Positions 8,932 through 17,460 of a stretch of DNA of 64,000 bases are shown one piece after another (the first letter of the stretch is position 1; each line of letters opens with the position of its first letter). The position numbers and the translations under genes were made by a program. Origin of the DNA: JBBQFI01 sp038321775 (GTDB taxonomy: Bacteria; Verrucomicrobiota; Verrucomicrobiia; Chthoniobacterales; UBA10450). The stretch is from assembly GCA_038321775.1 (NCBI GenBank), contig JBBQFI010000006.1:124001-188000 (forward strand). The letters run 5' to 3'. The notes under the pieces were generated by a model that did no database searches, was not told where the DNA came from, and worked only from the letters and a program-made list of their open reading frames with translations.

Positions 8932-9100
8932 CTAAGCGCGAACAATTTGTAGTCCTCGTTAGGCGATATTGTCTGCGAAATCAAGCAATCGTCGCCCTTT
9001 CAGATTTTCGTCCTCTTCTGGCGAATTGCGTCGGTCGAAAGATTCGGTTGTTGCCTAACGACTCACGTACCCTCCGTTGCGTCAAAATTTTCCCGCGATC

Positions 9101-9672
9101 TCACACCTTGCCGCCGGACGCCCGGATAACCTCTCCGGTAATCCACCCGGAATCATCGGAGGCCAGAAACGCAACTGCTAGCGCGATATCATTCGGCTGG
9201 CCAAGCCGGCCGAGTGGCGTCGTCGTCGCCATCTGCTTTGCATAATTGAACTGATGTTGATGATGCTGCCACCTTCCGGACCGAAATGTTTGATCGCTTC
9301 CTGTGTGGTCAGAATGGGGCCGAGCACGTTGACGTTGTAATGCCAATGAAAGTCTTCCTCGGTTACCTCTTCAAACGGACCGAATTTAAAAACACCGGCA
9401 TTGTTCACGAGCACGTTTGGACGCCAGAATGCTTTCTTCGTTTCGGCGAAAAGGCGCTGCACATCGGCAATCTTTGACATGTCGCCCTGCACCGCGACGG
9501 CTTTGCCGCCGGCGCCGGTAATTTCCGTGACGACGCTTTCCGCGCCGACTTTGCTCGAAGAGTAATTCACTATCACGGACGCGCCTTCCGCGGCGAGTTG
9601 CCTGGCGATGCCGGCTCCAATCCCTTTGGAGGCGCCGGTAACGATTGCGATTTTATTGGATAATTTTCTCAT
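9101..9672 (-). pseudogene. Short-chain dehydrogenase/reductase, broken by internal deletion and frameshift
   Basis: The N-terminal half is a normal SDR: the nucleotide-binding IVTGASKGIGAGIA, an NNAG motif, then GGSIINISSI. After that the frame reads nonsense (arginine-rich) to a stop at 9178. In the neighbouring frame the protein resumes as NYAKQMATTTPLGRLGQPNDIA and GWITGEVIRASGG, the normal SDR C terminus. The catalytic Y-x-x-x-K helix and the following cofactor loop, roughly 60 residues, are missing. So this is not a simple single-base sequencing error: a deletion joined the two parts near 9240-9260. The product cannot be a working dehydrogenase. An intact family member would be about 245 residues. 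Confidence 0.85.
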
Positions 9673-9727
9673 GGCTTTTTTTTCAGGTTTCGTTTAAGAC
9701 CCCGATCGTGTGGCAGCCTATCGTTCG

Positions 9728-9750
9728 TTAGTTCATGACTTGTGAACTAA
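9728..9750. promoter_or_regulatory. Perfect inverted repeat, likely operator of the ArsR-type regulator
   Basis: TTAGTTCA at 9728-9735 and TGAACTAA at 9743-9750 are exact reverse complements with a 7-base spacer. They sit in the 96-base space between the divergent dehydrogenase remnant and the regulator gene (start 9769). ArsR-family repressors usually bind such imperfect or perfect palindromes in their own promoters. Binding here could control both genes, but this is inference. Confidence 0.6.
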
Positions 9751-9768
9751 TGGACTAATTGTCAAATC

Positions 9769-10134
9769 GTGCTAAAAATATTTGTGCGACCACTTCACCA
9801 CCCCGCCGCCAGGGACATCAGCGTGGAGGGTATTCTCTACGCCTTGTCCGATCCGGTACGGATGCAGATCTTCGCCGAGATCGAGAGCGCGGATTGCCCG
9901 CAGATTTGCTCGAATTTTCTCGTGGTCGCAAAGAAGGAGCTACCAAAATCCACGCTCTCACAACATTTCAAGATCCTGCGCGAATCTGGTCTGATCCGGA
10001 GTGAACGCAAAGGCGTGGAGATGCACAGCACGACCCGATGCACCGAGCTAAGGGACCGCTTCGGCCCGATGATTCGTGCGATTATTGCAGCGTACCAAAA
10101 GACGAGCGGGCAGGCCAAAAAAAAGAGAAGTTAA
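9769..10134 (+). CDS. ArsR-family winged-helix transcriptional regulator
   Basis: The protein of 121 residues starts at a GTG. It contains the ArsR winged-helix pattern: LYALSDPVRMQIFAEI, a recognition helix around LPKSTLSQHFKILRESGLI, and the wing RSERKGVEMHST. There is no obvious CxC metal site, so it is not an arsenic-type sensor; a cysteine pair lies in ADCPQIC, but in the wrong place. It is divergent from the broken dehydrogenase. SDR genes of this type are often paired with such a regulator, which may now lack its main target. The palindrome at 9728-9750 is the candidate autoregulatory site. Confidence 0.85.
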   Translation: MLKIFVRPLHHPAARDISVEGILYALSDPVRMQIFAEIESADCPQICSNFLVVAKKELPKSTLSQHFKILRESGLIRSERKGVEMHSTTRCTELRDRFGPMIRAIIAAYQKTSGQAKKKRS

Positions 10135-10475
10135 AGACCTGTTTTCGCGCGGCCGTGGGTTGTTGTCTCATCTGTCCTAACGCAGCGCACGTCTCGCTTT
10201 TTTGTGAATGATGAGCGATTTTTGGTCATGGCCTCGTTTCATCACGCCTTATCCAAGAATCAAAAAAAGCGGTCCAAAGTGAAGGAAGCATCTTCGGGGA
10301 CAGAACAGCCTCCGTTGCTGGAAAAAAAGAAAAAGTTTAAAATTTCAGGCCACCCTCATAAGCCCGGCGCCTTGCCTTCTGACCATTCGACAAAATGAAG
10401 AAGGTTGAACTGATGCCGGGCTTTGGTCCAGCCGTTAGCTCGTATGCAGTTCTCTTCTGATCGTACCCGCAGTTG
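10135..10475. other. Intergenic stretch of 340 bases without a clear gene
   Basis: It separates the ArsR regulator from the convergent metallo-beta-lactamase-fold gene. A 64-codon frame (GTG 10204 to 10398) encodes a lysine-rich peptide with no recognisable family or ribosome binding site, and I do not call it. The near-motif TCCTAACGC occurs at about 10176. I see no strong terminator. Confidence 0.5.
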
Positions 10476-11573
10476 TCAGAACTCTTCTGCCGGACCTTTG
10501 CCTGTCTCCGCCAGGTAGGCGGCCTCTGCCAGCGCCTGATTCGCGACGTAATCTTGGAAGCGGTTAGTAAGAAAAGGATCTCCGTGGGTGAATCGTTTTT
10601 CCACACCGGAGAAATTGACCTTCGCGGTGGCGTCCTCTTTAGAAAGACCTTGCGCGACAAACGATTTCATCTGCGTTGAGACACTGCGAATCGTGTCCAT
10701 TAGCAGATCGATATATTGCGGATCGCTCTCCACCGCGCCGTGTCCTGGTACCAGCTTTTTAAAGCCAAGAGCCTTAATCTTGTTAAGAACGTCGACATAA
10801 TCGTGGATGTAGGGGCTTGGCATAAGCGGAATCGGAGCCGTGACGATGTCGCCTGTGGCCACAACCTTATCTTGTGGAAGCCACATGACGATGTCGCCCG
10901 CGGTATGGGCGTTACCCAAACGCAGGAACTGGATTTCCTTGCAACCGAGAAAAAGAGTCATGTGATCCTCAAAGGTTGCGTTGGGAACTACGTACGTTGT
11001 GCATTTGTTTTCCTGATCAAGCTGATCAGTAATACTTAATCCTTCTTCCAACCAAGCTTTCTCTTCTTTAATGAGAGGGCGGCCACTCAGATCCTGGTTT
11101 TTACTTAGAGCAGGCTCGACGCCCTTACGGATATTCGGAACCATACTGACGCGCCTTTTCAGCCATTTATCCTGAGTCGACACAATGAAGTCGCGGGAGT
11201 GTGGGTGAGTAAAAATTTGAACCCGAGGAAACGCAGCTACGATGGCTTGGAGACCGCGCATATGATCGCCATGCCAATGGCTGATAACGACGTGGGTGAT
11301 AGGATTGTGCGTGACTGCGCGGACTTTGGATACGATGGATTCACCCATTACCGGAGTTCCACCCGCATCAAAGACAACGACGCCATGCTCGGTGACAACG
11401 AAAACCGAGTTTCCTTCCTGAGGAAGTGCAAACGGATCTAGTCGAATACCTGCCCAAATCCCGGGCGCCAATTCCTGCCAGCTATATTCAAGAGCGTTTG
11501 CGCTTGCCTTGTCCATTGACCAAACCTGAACAAGGGCCAACACGGTTAAGAGAAGAGTAAGAGGCTTTTTCAT
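10476..11573 (-). CDS. Secreted metallo-beta-lactamase-fold hydrolase
   Basis: The protein of 365 residues has a signal peptide and the zinc-binding motif HWHGDHMRG (H-x-H-x-D-H), an upstream DAGG turn, a later HTAGDIV zinc histidine, ATGDI, and a final PGHG. This is the full ligand set of the metallo-beta-lactamase superfamily, close to subclass-B3-like or quinoprotein-relay zinc hydrolases. The substrate is unknown, and a beta-lactamase role should not be assumed. The start is the ATG at 11573. It is a single gene; the next gene upstream is 178 bases away on the same strand. Confidence 0.88.
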   Translation of the reverse strand: MKKPLTLLLTVLALVQVWSMDKASANALEYSWQELAPGIWAGIRLDPFALPQEGNSVFVVTEHGVVVFDAGGTPVMGESIVSKVRAVTHNPITHVVISHWHGDHMRGLQAIVAAFPRVQIFTHPHSRDFIVSTQDKWLKRRVSMVPNIRKGVEPALSKNQDLSGRPLIKEEKAWLEEGLSITDQLDQENKCTTYVVPNATFEDHMTLFLGCKEIQFLRLGNAHTAGDIVMWLPQDKVVATGDIVTAPIPLMPSPYIHDYVDVLNKIKALGFKKLVPGHGAVESDPQYIDLLMDTIRSVSTQMKSFVAQGLSKEDATAKVNFSGVEKRFTHGDPFLTNRFQDYVANQALAEAAYLAETGKGPAEEF

Positions 11574-11751
11574 GATTGGTCCGATACCGTTACTTTCTAG
11601 TGAGAAAGCAGCAGACTGACAAGCCGTAACATTGATTCGAACCTCGAGGTGAGCGAGTAGCCTGACCAGAAAAGCGCGTGAGTTAGCCGAACCGCGCCTT
11701 CCGACAATTGAGGCCCCAGTCTTCTACTGTTCCCTCAACCGTCACAAAAAA

Positions 11752-12174
11752 CTAGTAACCGTAAGTAAACGGGACCGTATAGGTGACAGCGATGGGTCGC
11801 CCGTTTTTTAAGGCGGGTTTGAATTTCCAGTTTTGGATAGCGACGATCGCGGCATGGTCGTAAGCAGTATCGCTAGACTTAACGACCTGGACATGACTCG
11901 TCCTTCCATCTTTGTCGATGGTGAATCGGAGAAGAGCATCATACAGCACACCGCCTGATTTTGTATGAGGCGTCGTGACTGCTGGGAAATCGGGCTCACG
12001 TCCTTGCAGAAGTCTCGGTGCCTCATCGTAAGGGGGGTGAGCGTTCGGCCATTGTAACCCCGCTGTAGCAGGAGACATTTGCTGACCAGGGAGAATTTTT
12101 TCCGTCTGCGTGCAGTACGCTCCGGCTAGGAGCACGGTTGATAGAAACGCCAGTATCCAAAACTTTTCGTTCAT
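11752..12174 (-). CDS. TonB C-terminal domain protein
   Basis: The protein of 140 residues has an N-terminal hydrophobic segment (FWILAFLSTVLLAGAYC) that could be a signal peptide or a lipobox ending in Cys20. The rest is a TonB_C domain: GGVLYDALLRFTIDKDGRTSHVQVVKSS, then AAIVAIQNWKFKPALKNGRPIAV and a final VPFTYGY. It lacks the proline-rich spacer of true TonB. Such short forms are frequent in Verrucomicrobiota and may bind outer-membrane partners. It lies 28 bases downstream of the membrane-protein gene at 12203-12547, so the two are probably one operon. Confidence 0.8.
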   Translation of the reverse strand: MNEKFWILAFLSTVLLAGAYCTQTEKILPGQQMSPATAGLQWPNAHPPYDEAPRLLQGREPDFPAVTTPHTKSGGVLYDALLRFTIDKDGRTSHVQVVKSSDTAYDHAAIVAIQNWKFKPALKNGRPIAVTYTVPFTYGY

Positions 12175-12202
12175 ATGGTTAGGTTATTTGCTGCATCGGT
12201 GA

Positions 12203-12547
12203 CTAGATCGTTTTGACCGCGAAAAGGAAAATACAAAGCCCAATCAACCCTCCGGTGATAATCCCACTTGGGATCACGTACGGTGCGTCGCCCGACTTCG
12301 GACCTCCCTTCGCAAGATAAATCACAAGACTGAAGGCCAGTCCGTAGAGCGCGCCGTCGATCATTGCCGACCACCATCGCGTAGTTGCAGCTAAGGAAAA
12401 CCCCGTGAGAAGCGCAACCAATATGCCTTTCAATGTGGCCGCGAAAAGGATCTGCCATTTGTATGGCTCTTTAGGCTCAAAAAAAATACCAATGCCGTCC
12501 AAAAAGCCGAATGCTGTTCCAACAATTACTACAACGGAAAAATTCAT
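12203..12547 (-). CDS. Small polytopic membrane protein of unknown function
   Basis: The 114 residues form three or four membrane helices (VVVIVGTAFGFLDGIGIFF; WQILFAATLKGILVALLTGF; MIDGALYGLAFSLVIYL; GIITGGLIGLCIFLF). Glycines in the helices and the phrase DGALYGLAFSL suggest a small channel-like or scaffold protein, but no family is recognised. It is the first gene of a two-gene unit with the TonB-C protein. Confidence 0.65.
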   Translation of the reverse strand: MNFSVVVIVGTAFGFLDGIGIFFEPKEPYKWQILFAATLKGILVALLTGFSLAATTRWWSAMIDGALYGLAFSLVIYLAKGGPKSGDAPYVIPSGIITGGLIGLCIFLFAVKTI

Positions 12548-12812
12548 GACTTGAGGGTGATCTTTTCATCTGCCCTTCTAAATGCGTTCCAAACAGTCGG
12601 ATTTTGAAACTGAATAGTCACGGAATAATAACACCTACTGGTATCGGTCGAACGATATCGTTAATTAGTCCACAAGGTCAACCCCTGGGTAGTGGTACAA
12701 GTGCGTTTCAATTAATTCCAATCGACATCATGACGCTTCTTCTTTTTGGTCTTATCAGTAGTCTCATTTCCGGCACGCGCCAGGAGCAGCCACTAAGCAC
12801 AACTCAAAAATA

Positions 12813-12847
12813 GAAAAGCCGCCAAGGCAATGCCCGGGCGGCTTTTC
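12813..12847 (-). terminator. Rho-independent terminator after the PG-binding protein gene
   Basis: GAAAAGCCGCC at 12813-12823 pairs perfectly with GGCGGCTTTTC at 12837-12847, leaving a 13-base loop. On the minus strand the stem is followed by an interrupted T run (TATTTTTG). It lies 20 bases past the stop at 12867. The 265 bases from here to 12548 hold no gene I can support; a frame at 12604-12813 starts at TTG and looks accidental. Confidence 0.85.
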
Positions 12848-12866
12848 GTGGTAAAGTAACCCTGTA

Positions 12867-13886
12867 TTATCCCATCCCCAAGGAGTCGAGCGTGGGCTCG
12901 TCAATCGCTTCGGTGGTGTACAGGCCGTTGTCAGCTTGATAGGCGGCGAGGGCTGCGCGCGTTAACGGACCGAGTAACCCATCAACTTCGCCCTCGTAGT
13001 AGCCTTGTTCCTGAAGTGAGGCCTGCACGTCGGCGATCACGTGATCTGGCGGTTCGGCGCGGGAACCAACATAGATCGGTCCATCGTAAGCATAATATTG
13101 TGCCGAATTATCGTAACCCCACGCCGGATACCAGTAGCCCTGGTTCCAGTAGTAATAACCACCGCCGATTAACTCAACCCGACGATAGTGCGAATGGTAG
13201 AACTCCCGGTCGTGCCTCTCCGAATGGTAATCGCGGAAGGCTACGTACCTTTCGCCCTGCCAATGGTCGGCCCCTTCGATGTGACGGTCTTGTTGGAACG
13301 TGACAGTCGGAACTTTGTCTGGTTTGGGCTGCGCCTTAAAGTTGGCGTGCTCCGCTTTGATCTTTTGCAATTTTTGCGCGTCCGGCTTCTTGGCCTGAGC
13401 CTGGAGCTTCCTTTGTTTATTAGCGCCTTTAGCCTGCGGCGCCGCCGTTGCCGCGGCTGACACATTCGCGGCGGCTGGTGTCGGGGTTGCTGGCTTATTC
13501 GCGATTGCAGCTTCCTTGCGATTGTTACGTTCCTTTTTGCCGTGCTCATTGGCATTAAGGGTCGCGTTTTTCGCGGGAACCTTGGTCACGACCGGCGCCA
13601 CGGGAGTGGCCTGTGCCTTGAGCGCAGCTTTGGTCTCTACGGCAGCTTTTCTCTCCACGTGCTGCTTTTGCACGGCCTGCTGCTTCTGCACGGCCTGCTG
13701 CTTCTGCACCGGTTGCACGGCGTTCGTCTGTTTCAGTTCCCTCTTGGCGGCGTGCGCTTCTTTCGCCGCGCGATGCTCGCCTCCCTGCTTCTTGTTCGGC
13801 GGTTGCGAGGCGTCCTCTTGCTGGGCTGTCGCGCTCGCGGCCAGCGCCAGCGAACAGCTAATCAATATCATAAGTAATTTTTTCAT
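12867..13886 (-). CDS. Secreted protein with K/Q/A-rich region and C-terminal peptidoglycan-binding domain
   Basis: The protein of 339 residues has a signal peptide (about residues 1-21, ending ATAQ). A long low-complexity stretch rich in Lys, Gln, Ala and Pro follows (to about residue 200) and contains three tandem QKQQAV-type repeats. After a His/Tyr-rich segment with YYYWNQGYWYPAWGYD comes a PG_binding_1 domain at the C terminus (ADVQASLQEQGYYEGEVDGLLGPLTRAALAAYQ). The design suggests a wall-associated surface or periplasmic protein. The low-complexity part may bind polyanions; that is inference. The gene stands alone and is followed by a good terminator. Confidence 0.82.
   Translation of the reverse strand: MKKLLMILISCSLALAASATAQQEDASQPPNKKQGGEHRAAKEAHAAKRELKQTNAVQPVQKQQAVQKQQAVQKQHVERKAAVETKAALKAQATPVAPVVTKVPAKNATLNANEHGKKERNNRKEAAIANKPATPTPAAANVSAAATAAPQAKGANKQRKLQAQAKKPDAQKLQKIKAEHANFKAQPKPDKVPTVTFQQDRHIEGADHWQGERYVAFRDYHSERHDREFYHSHYRRVELIGGGYYYWNQGYWYPAWGYDNSAQYYAYDGPIYVGSRAEPPDHVIADVQASLQEQGYYEGEVDGLLGPLTRAALAAYQADNGLYTTEAIDEPTLDSLGMG
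13662..13715. repeat. Three tandem 18-base repeats inside the PG-binding protein gene
   Basis: The unit CTGCTTYTGCACGGCCTG occurs at 13662-13679, 13680-13697 and, with three changes, at 13698-13715. On the coding strand each unit encodes six residues of the Q-K-Q-Q-A-V type. Copy number may vary between strains by slippage. Confidence 0.85.
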
Positions 13887-14121
13887 CTTATTCCTTCGTC
13901 GGTTGGCTTTGATTTCTATTCAAATTCTCTGCGTGCCATCGGGCGATTGCCGTGCAGAGTCAGCATTCCCCCAAAGGAGATTCGTAAGATGGGGCCTTTT
14001 TGGTTCCACCGGTGCAAAAAGGTTTACCGCTCCGCTGTGATGTTTGGGCTCCGCCGGGGCCGTCCGCCATCGTCGAGGCGCTCCGCAATTCCGGTCCGTC
14101 TCGGACCGCACCTTATGATGT

Positions 14122-14430
14122 TTACCCCTGTTTCTTCTTCGCAAACTGCACACTTAACCATGTGCTGACTACAACGACACCGGCGAAGAAAACAATGCGA
14201 GCCAGATTATCGCCACCAGAAATCCTTCCAACCCGAAACAGCAAATATCCAACGACCAGATTAAATAGCGCCCAAACGATGTTTACCGTAGGCAACGACA
14301 ATCCTTTCCCCGGCGGATGAGCGAACGGTGTCGGAAAACGATCGCCCGAAATGCCATTCGTGAAATGCGGCACAGCGTTGGCGAGAAACACTCCGGCAAA
14401 GAAACAAGCGATGTAGTCATACCAGTTCAT
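14122..14430 (-). CDS. Conserved three-helix membrane protein of unknown function
   Basis: The protein of 102 residues has membrane segments DYIACFFAGVFLANAVPHF, VNIVWALFNLVVGYLLF and ARIVFFAGVVVVSTWLS, with a loop containing ISGDRFPTPFAHPPGKGLS. Similar small proteins with an N-terminal HF-x-N-G-I-S-G motif occur widely in soil bacteria without known function. The start is the ATG at 14430. The 234 bases between it and 13886 hold no gene I can support; a CCTTTTT/AAAAAGG pair at 13995-14023 could form a weak hairpin. Confidence 0.7.
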   Translation of the reverse strand: MNWYDYIACFFAGVFLANAVPHFTNGISGDRFPTPFAHPPGKGLSLPTVNIVWALFNLVVGYLLFRVGRISGGDNLARIVFFAGVVVVSTWLSVQFAKKKQG

Positions 14431-14594
14431 GATGCATTTTCCTTCCGATTCCGCCCATCAGAGATATCGCTTCGAGGGTCGCCATTCGCCGAAGATTCTT
14501 TCGAGCTGGTAACGGAGTCTTCCTAATGCTTGGCTTGCCCGATGTATTCGAAGTCGATTACATGTGAGACGAGCCACATTGGCAGATACCTATC

Positions 14595-15353
14595 ATGAGC
14601 TCCGTTAACACCGCAGCAATTGCCTTCGTCTGCGTCTTTGGCGCTGCACTTCTGGGCGCATTGCTTAAGAGCACGCTTCCAAAAGAACACCTGAGTGATG
14701 AGACCAAGGATGTGGTCAAGCTTTCCATGGGCTTGGTCGCGACCATGACCGCACTAATCCTCGGTCTGCTCGTCGCTTCAGCTAAGGAGGCCTACGACAC
14801 CAAAAAGAGCGAGACGACTCAGATGGCAGCGAAGATCGTCTTTCTCGACCGCGAACTGGCAAACTACGGACCGGAAACATCACAAGCGCGCGCGTTGCTT
14901 CGTCACATCGTCGAGCGAATGATCGGAAAACTTTGGCCGGATGCGCAATCCACCACACCTCTTCGGGACGAACCCACCGGCTTCCGCAGCGAAGAGCTTT
15001 ACGATTCCATCCAGAAGCTATCGCCACAGAACGATCTCCAGCAGTCGCTCAAATCCCACGCCCTCGCTAGCGCCAGCGACCTCGGCCAAACGCGCTGGTT
15101 GCTCTATGAGCAGTCAGGCAGTTCGATCTCTATCCCGCTTCTCATCATCGTCATCTCGTGGCTTGCCATTCTCTTCCTCAGCTTCGCTCTCTTCGCGCCG
15201 CGGAACGCCACCGTTATTATCGCTTTGATGGTAGCGGCGTTATCTGTTTCGGGTGGAATCCTGCTTATCCTCGAGTTAGACCGTCCGTTCGATGGGTTCA
15301 TCCAAATCTCCCGCGAGCCCATGCAACACATGTTAGCCTATCTCAGTAGCTAG
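14595..15353 (+). CDS. DUF4239 (bestrophin-like) membrane protein
   Basis: The 252 residues carry two N-terminal helices (AIAFVCVFGAALLGALL and LSMGLVATMTALILGLLVASAK), a long soluble middle region starting YDTKKSETTQMAAKIVFLDRELANYGPE, and two C-terminal helices (IPLLIIVISWLAILFLSF and VIIALMVAALSVSGGILLILEL). The ELDRPFDGFIQIS ending matches DUF4239 proteins, which resemble bestrophin channels in topology. The function is unknown. It is a single gene, divergent from the upstream membrane protein and convergent with the barrel gene downstream. Confidence 0.85.
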   Translation: MSSVNTAAIAFVCVFGAALLGALLKSTLPKEHLSDETKDVVKLSMGLVATMTALILGLLVASAKEAYDTKKSETTQMAAKIVFLDRELANYGPETSQARALLRHIVERMIGKLWPDAQSTTPLRDEPTGFRSEELYDSIQKLSPQNDLQQSLKSHALASASDLGQTRWLLYEQSGSSISIPLLIIVISWLAILFLSFALFAPRNATVIIALMVAALSVSGGILLILELDRPFDGFIQISREPMQHMLAYLSS

Positions 15354-15462
15354 TAGGTGGAGCCGAGCTACCCATCTCTTCGGGTGCCCTGCTTGTCTTT
15401 ATGGTAATCTGCATCGTTTTCTTCTCCGGGCAATCGGAGGAGGAAGCGCCGCGGCCCCAGAC

Positions 15463-16203
15463 TTAGTAGAGTAACTGCATCCCGAAGTAGCCGATAAGTG
15501 CGCGCGGCTCGTTAGGCGAGCGGATTTCGTGGCCGAGCGAAACGATCAGGATGCGCGTTTCGGTAAAGTCGTGGCGCAGTCCAACGTTCCCCGTCAGGAC
15601 GTCCTTCGAAAAATTCATCCGCGAGGTACCATGTAGCTCCGTCATTATCATCGTCCCCTTTGCGAGATCGAATCCGCCCACGATGCCGTAGAGGCATTCG
15701 CTCCGGCCGACGTTGCGGGCGAGCGGGCCGAACTCAGCGTCCGCGTGCCAGCGTCCGAAACTCTTCGACACTTGAAACGGAATCTGAAAAGCCGTGCCGT
15801 CCTCCGCCAGTCCACGTCGGACCGATGATTGCGCGACGTTGAAGATAACGCGCGGAAACATGGAGACATCGACGCCGCTCGTCTCCTCGTCGAGGAAGCG
15901 CCATTTCACCGCCGCCTCTGTCCCGTCGAAACCACCAATCGCTCCGTGTCCCCGGCGTTTCAACACAACTGGCCCACTCTGCAGCGTGAGCTGAATGTGC
16001 TCACCAACTCCATAGTTCAAATCAATCGTCGGAAGATCTAACAAGATCTCACCTGGTCGATGTTCAAACGTCACCGCCAGATTAATCTCCCATTTGCTGT
16101 TACCCGGCGTACCGGGATCGTCGGTAATCATCGGCGGGCCACCCTGCGCGAACGCGCTCCGCAACGTGCATGCGATGACCGCGGTTAACGCAAGTACTCG
16201 CAC
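15463..16203 (-). CDS. Predicted outer-membrane beta-barrel protein
   Basis: The 246 residues begin with a signal peptide and the phrase QGGPPMITDDPGTPG, followed by amphipathic strands (WEINLAVTFEHRPG; HIQLTLQSGPVVL; TETRILIVSLGHEIRSPN) and a C-terminal LLY. This pattern fits a transporter-like barrel of the phenol-degradation MetA type. The start is a GTG. The stop of the beta-propeller gene is 4 bases upstream, so the two are one operon: a periplasmic propeller plus an outer-membrane barrel. A TCGTTAGGC motif lies at 15509. Confidence 0.72.
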   Translation of the reverse strand: MRVLALTAVIACTLRSAFAQGGPPMITDDPGTPGNSKWEINLAVTFEHRPGEILLDLPTIDLNYGVGEHIQLTLQSGPVVLKRRGHGAIGGFDGTEAAVKWRFLDEETSGVDVSMFPRVIFNVAQSSVRRGLAEDGTAFQIPFQVSKSFGRWHADAEFGPLARNVGRSECLYGIVGGFDLAKGTMIMTELHGTSRMNFSKDVLTGNVGLRHDFTETRILIVSLGHEIRSPNEPRALIGYFGMQLLY

Positions 16204-16206
16204 AAT

Positions 16207-17244
16207 CTACGGTGTGCCGGCACCCGTCGGATCGTAGACAAGCAGCTTCATGGTATTCGGTATTATCTTTGGTCGAGCCGGTGTTACTCCGGCTGCTGGA
16301 CTTGCCGCCGGTTCAAACTGCGCGCTCGGCAAAAAGATGCGGTGCGTTTTTGGATCGAGCGCAATGGTGCGCGCGCTGCGTTCCGTCTTCAACGTCTGCA
16401 CAACTGTTAGCCGATCCGGCGTGTTTTCTTTTGCGACCGTCGTCGTCCCATCGCCACAGGATGCGAATGCCAGTTGCGCCGCATCATCGAACACACAACC
16501 ATCCACGTGTTCTCCAATTGGGACCGAGGCGACGACTTTGCCCGATTGCGTGTCGAGCATGGTCATCATCTTATTGTTACAGGTCGAGAACAGCCGGTGA
16601 TGCGCTGCGTCGAGCGCGATTCCGCTCGGTTCTTCGCCTGGCGCGAGAGGCCAGCGACCGGCCACTTCGTGCTTCGCGGTATCAATGGCGACAACTTCAT
16701 TCTTATCCTCGATGTTGCAATAGACTTTCCCTTCAGCGCTATCCGCCACGCCGAATTCCGGACTACCGCCAAGCGCAATCGTAGCCACCACTTTCGCGCT
16801 CTTCGCATCTAGCACTGTGACCGAGCTGCCTTTGTGATTGAAAACATAAACTTCCCCGCGCTTCGCATCGTAAGTTATCGCATCCGGTCCATCGCCCGTA
16901 TCGACTTTAGAAATAGTTTTCAGCGTTTTTAAATCGACCACGCTCGACTTGTTCTCTTTCCCGTTCGAGGAAAAGCCCTTCTGTAATTCAGGCACCGGCA
17001 TGAAAGCATGCACGCCCGGCGTATCGGCGATCTCGCCAGTAACTTTGTTCGCATCGATGTCCACCACGACCACCTTTGTCGCATGCGACAAATACAAACG
17101 GCGCGCCGCCGAATCGACCGTAAGAATATCCCACCCACCCTCGCCGCCGATCAGAATTTCTCGCAAGAGCTTGTATTCAGGTTCCGCCGCGGAAAGAGCG
17201 CACGTCAGCAGGGCAAGACAGACCAGGAAAGAAAAGCACTTCAT
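16207..17244 (-). CDS. Secreted YncE-type beta-propeller protein
   Basis: The 345 residues start with a signal peptide (to ALSAAEP) and then show six or seven repeats of a strand-turn-strand type with conserved phrases: RRLYLSHATKVVVVDIDANKVTGEI, GEVYVFNHKGSSVTVLDAKSAKVVATI, GKVYCNIEDKNEVVAIDTAKHEV, HRLFSTCNNKMMTMLDTQSGKVVASV. These are YncE/YVTN-like propeller blades. YncE proteins are periplasmic and bind single-stranded DNA in some cases or act as scaffolds; the role here is unknown. It is the first gene of a pair with the barrel protein. The spacer to 17461 holds nothing I recognise. Confidence 0.85.
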   Translation of the reverse strand: MKCFSFLVCLALLTCALSAAEPEYKLLREILIGGEGGWDILTVDSAARRLYLSHATKVVVVDIDANKVTGEIADTPGVHAFMPVPELQKGFSSNGKENKSSVVDLKTLKTISKVDTGDGPDAITYDAKRGEVYVFNHKGSSVTVLDAKSAKVVATIALGGSPEFGVADSAEGKVYCNIEDKNEVVAIDTAKHEVAGRWPLAPGEEPSGIALDAAHHRLFSTCNNKMMTMLDTQSGKVVASVPIGEHVDGCVFDDAAQLAFASCGDGTTTVAKENTPDRLTVVQTLKTERSARTIALDPKTHRIFLPSAQFEPAASPAAGVTPARPKIIPNTMKLLVYDPTGAGTP

Positions 17245-17460
17245 GGGATAACCATTACCGCAGAATTCGTTCGGTCGCAGAATTTTTGGCGTAAGATGTC
17301 ATCGTTGTCATAACCGTCGGCAGCTTTGTCGTTCGATGGGAAGTCCCACGTCCTGGCCGCTTTGACGGGGAATAAGCGAGACTATTTGATTGGCTTTATG
17401 ACAAAGTTCCTCCAGGCTTTTGTCGACCCTATAAGTCTCGGCGAAATCGCTATACAAGCT

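Noticed and set aside
10204..10398. 64-codon lysine-rich frame after the ArsR gene
   Set aside because: No ribosome binding site or recognisable family. Lysine-rich A-runs make open frames easily.
12604..12813. 69-codon frame before the PG-binding gene terminator
   Set aside because: It starts at TTG without a ribosome binding site, has odd composition, and ends inside the terminator. It looks accidental.
13947..14320. Overlapping frames with basic composition on the plus strand upstream of the three-helix membrane protein
   Set aside because: The minus-strand gene at 14122-14430 explains most of them. The rest lies in an ordinary spacer without a start signal.
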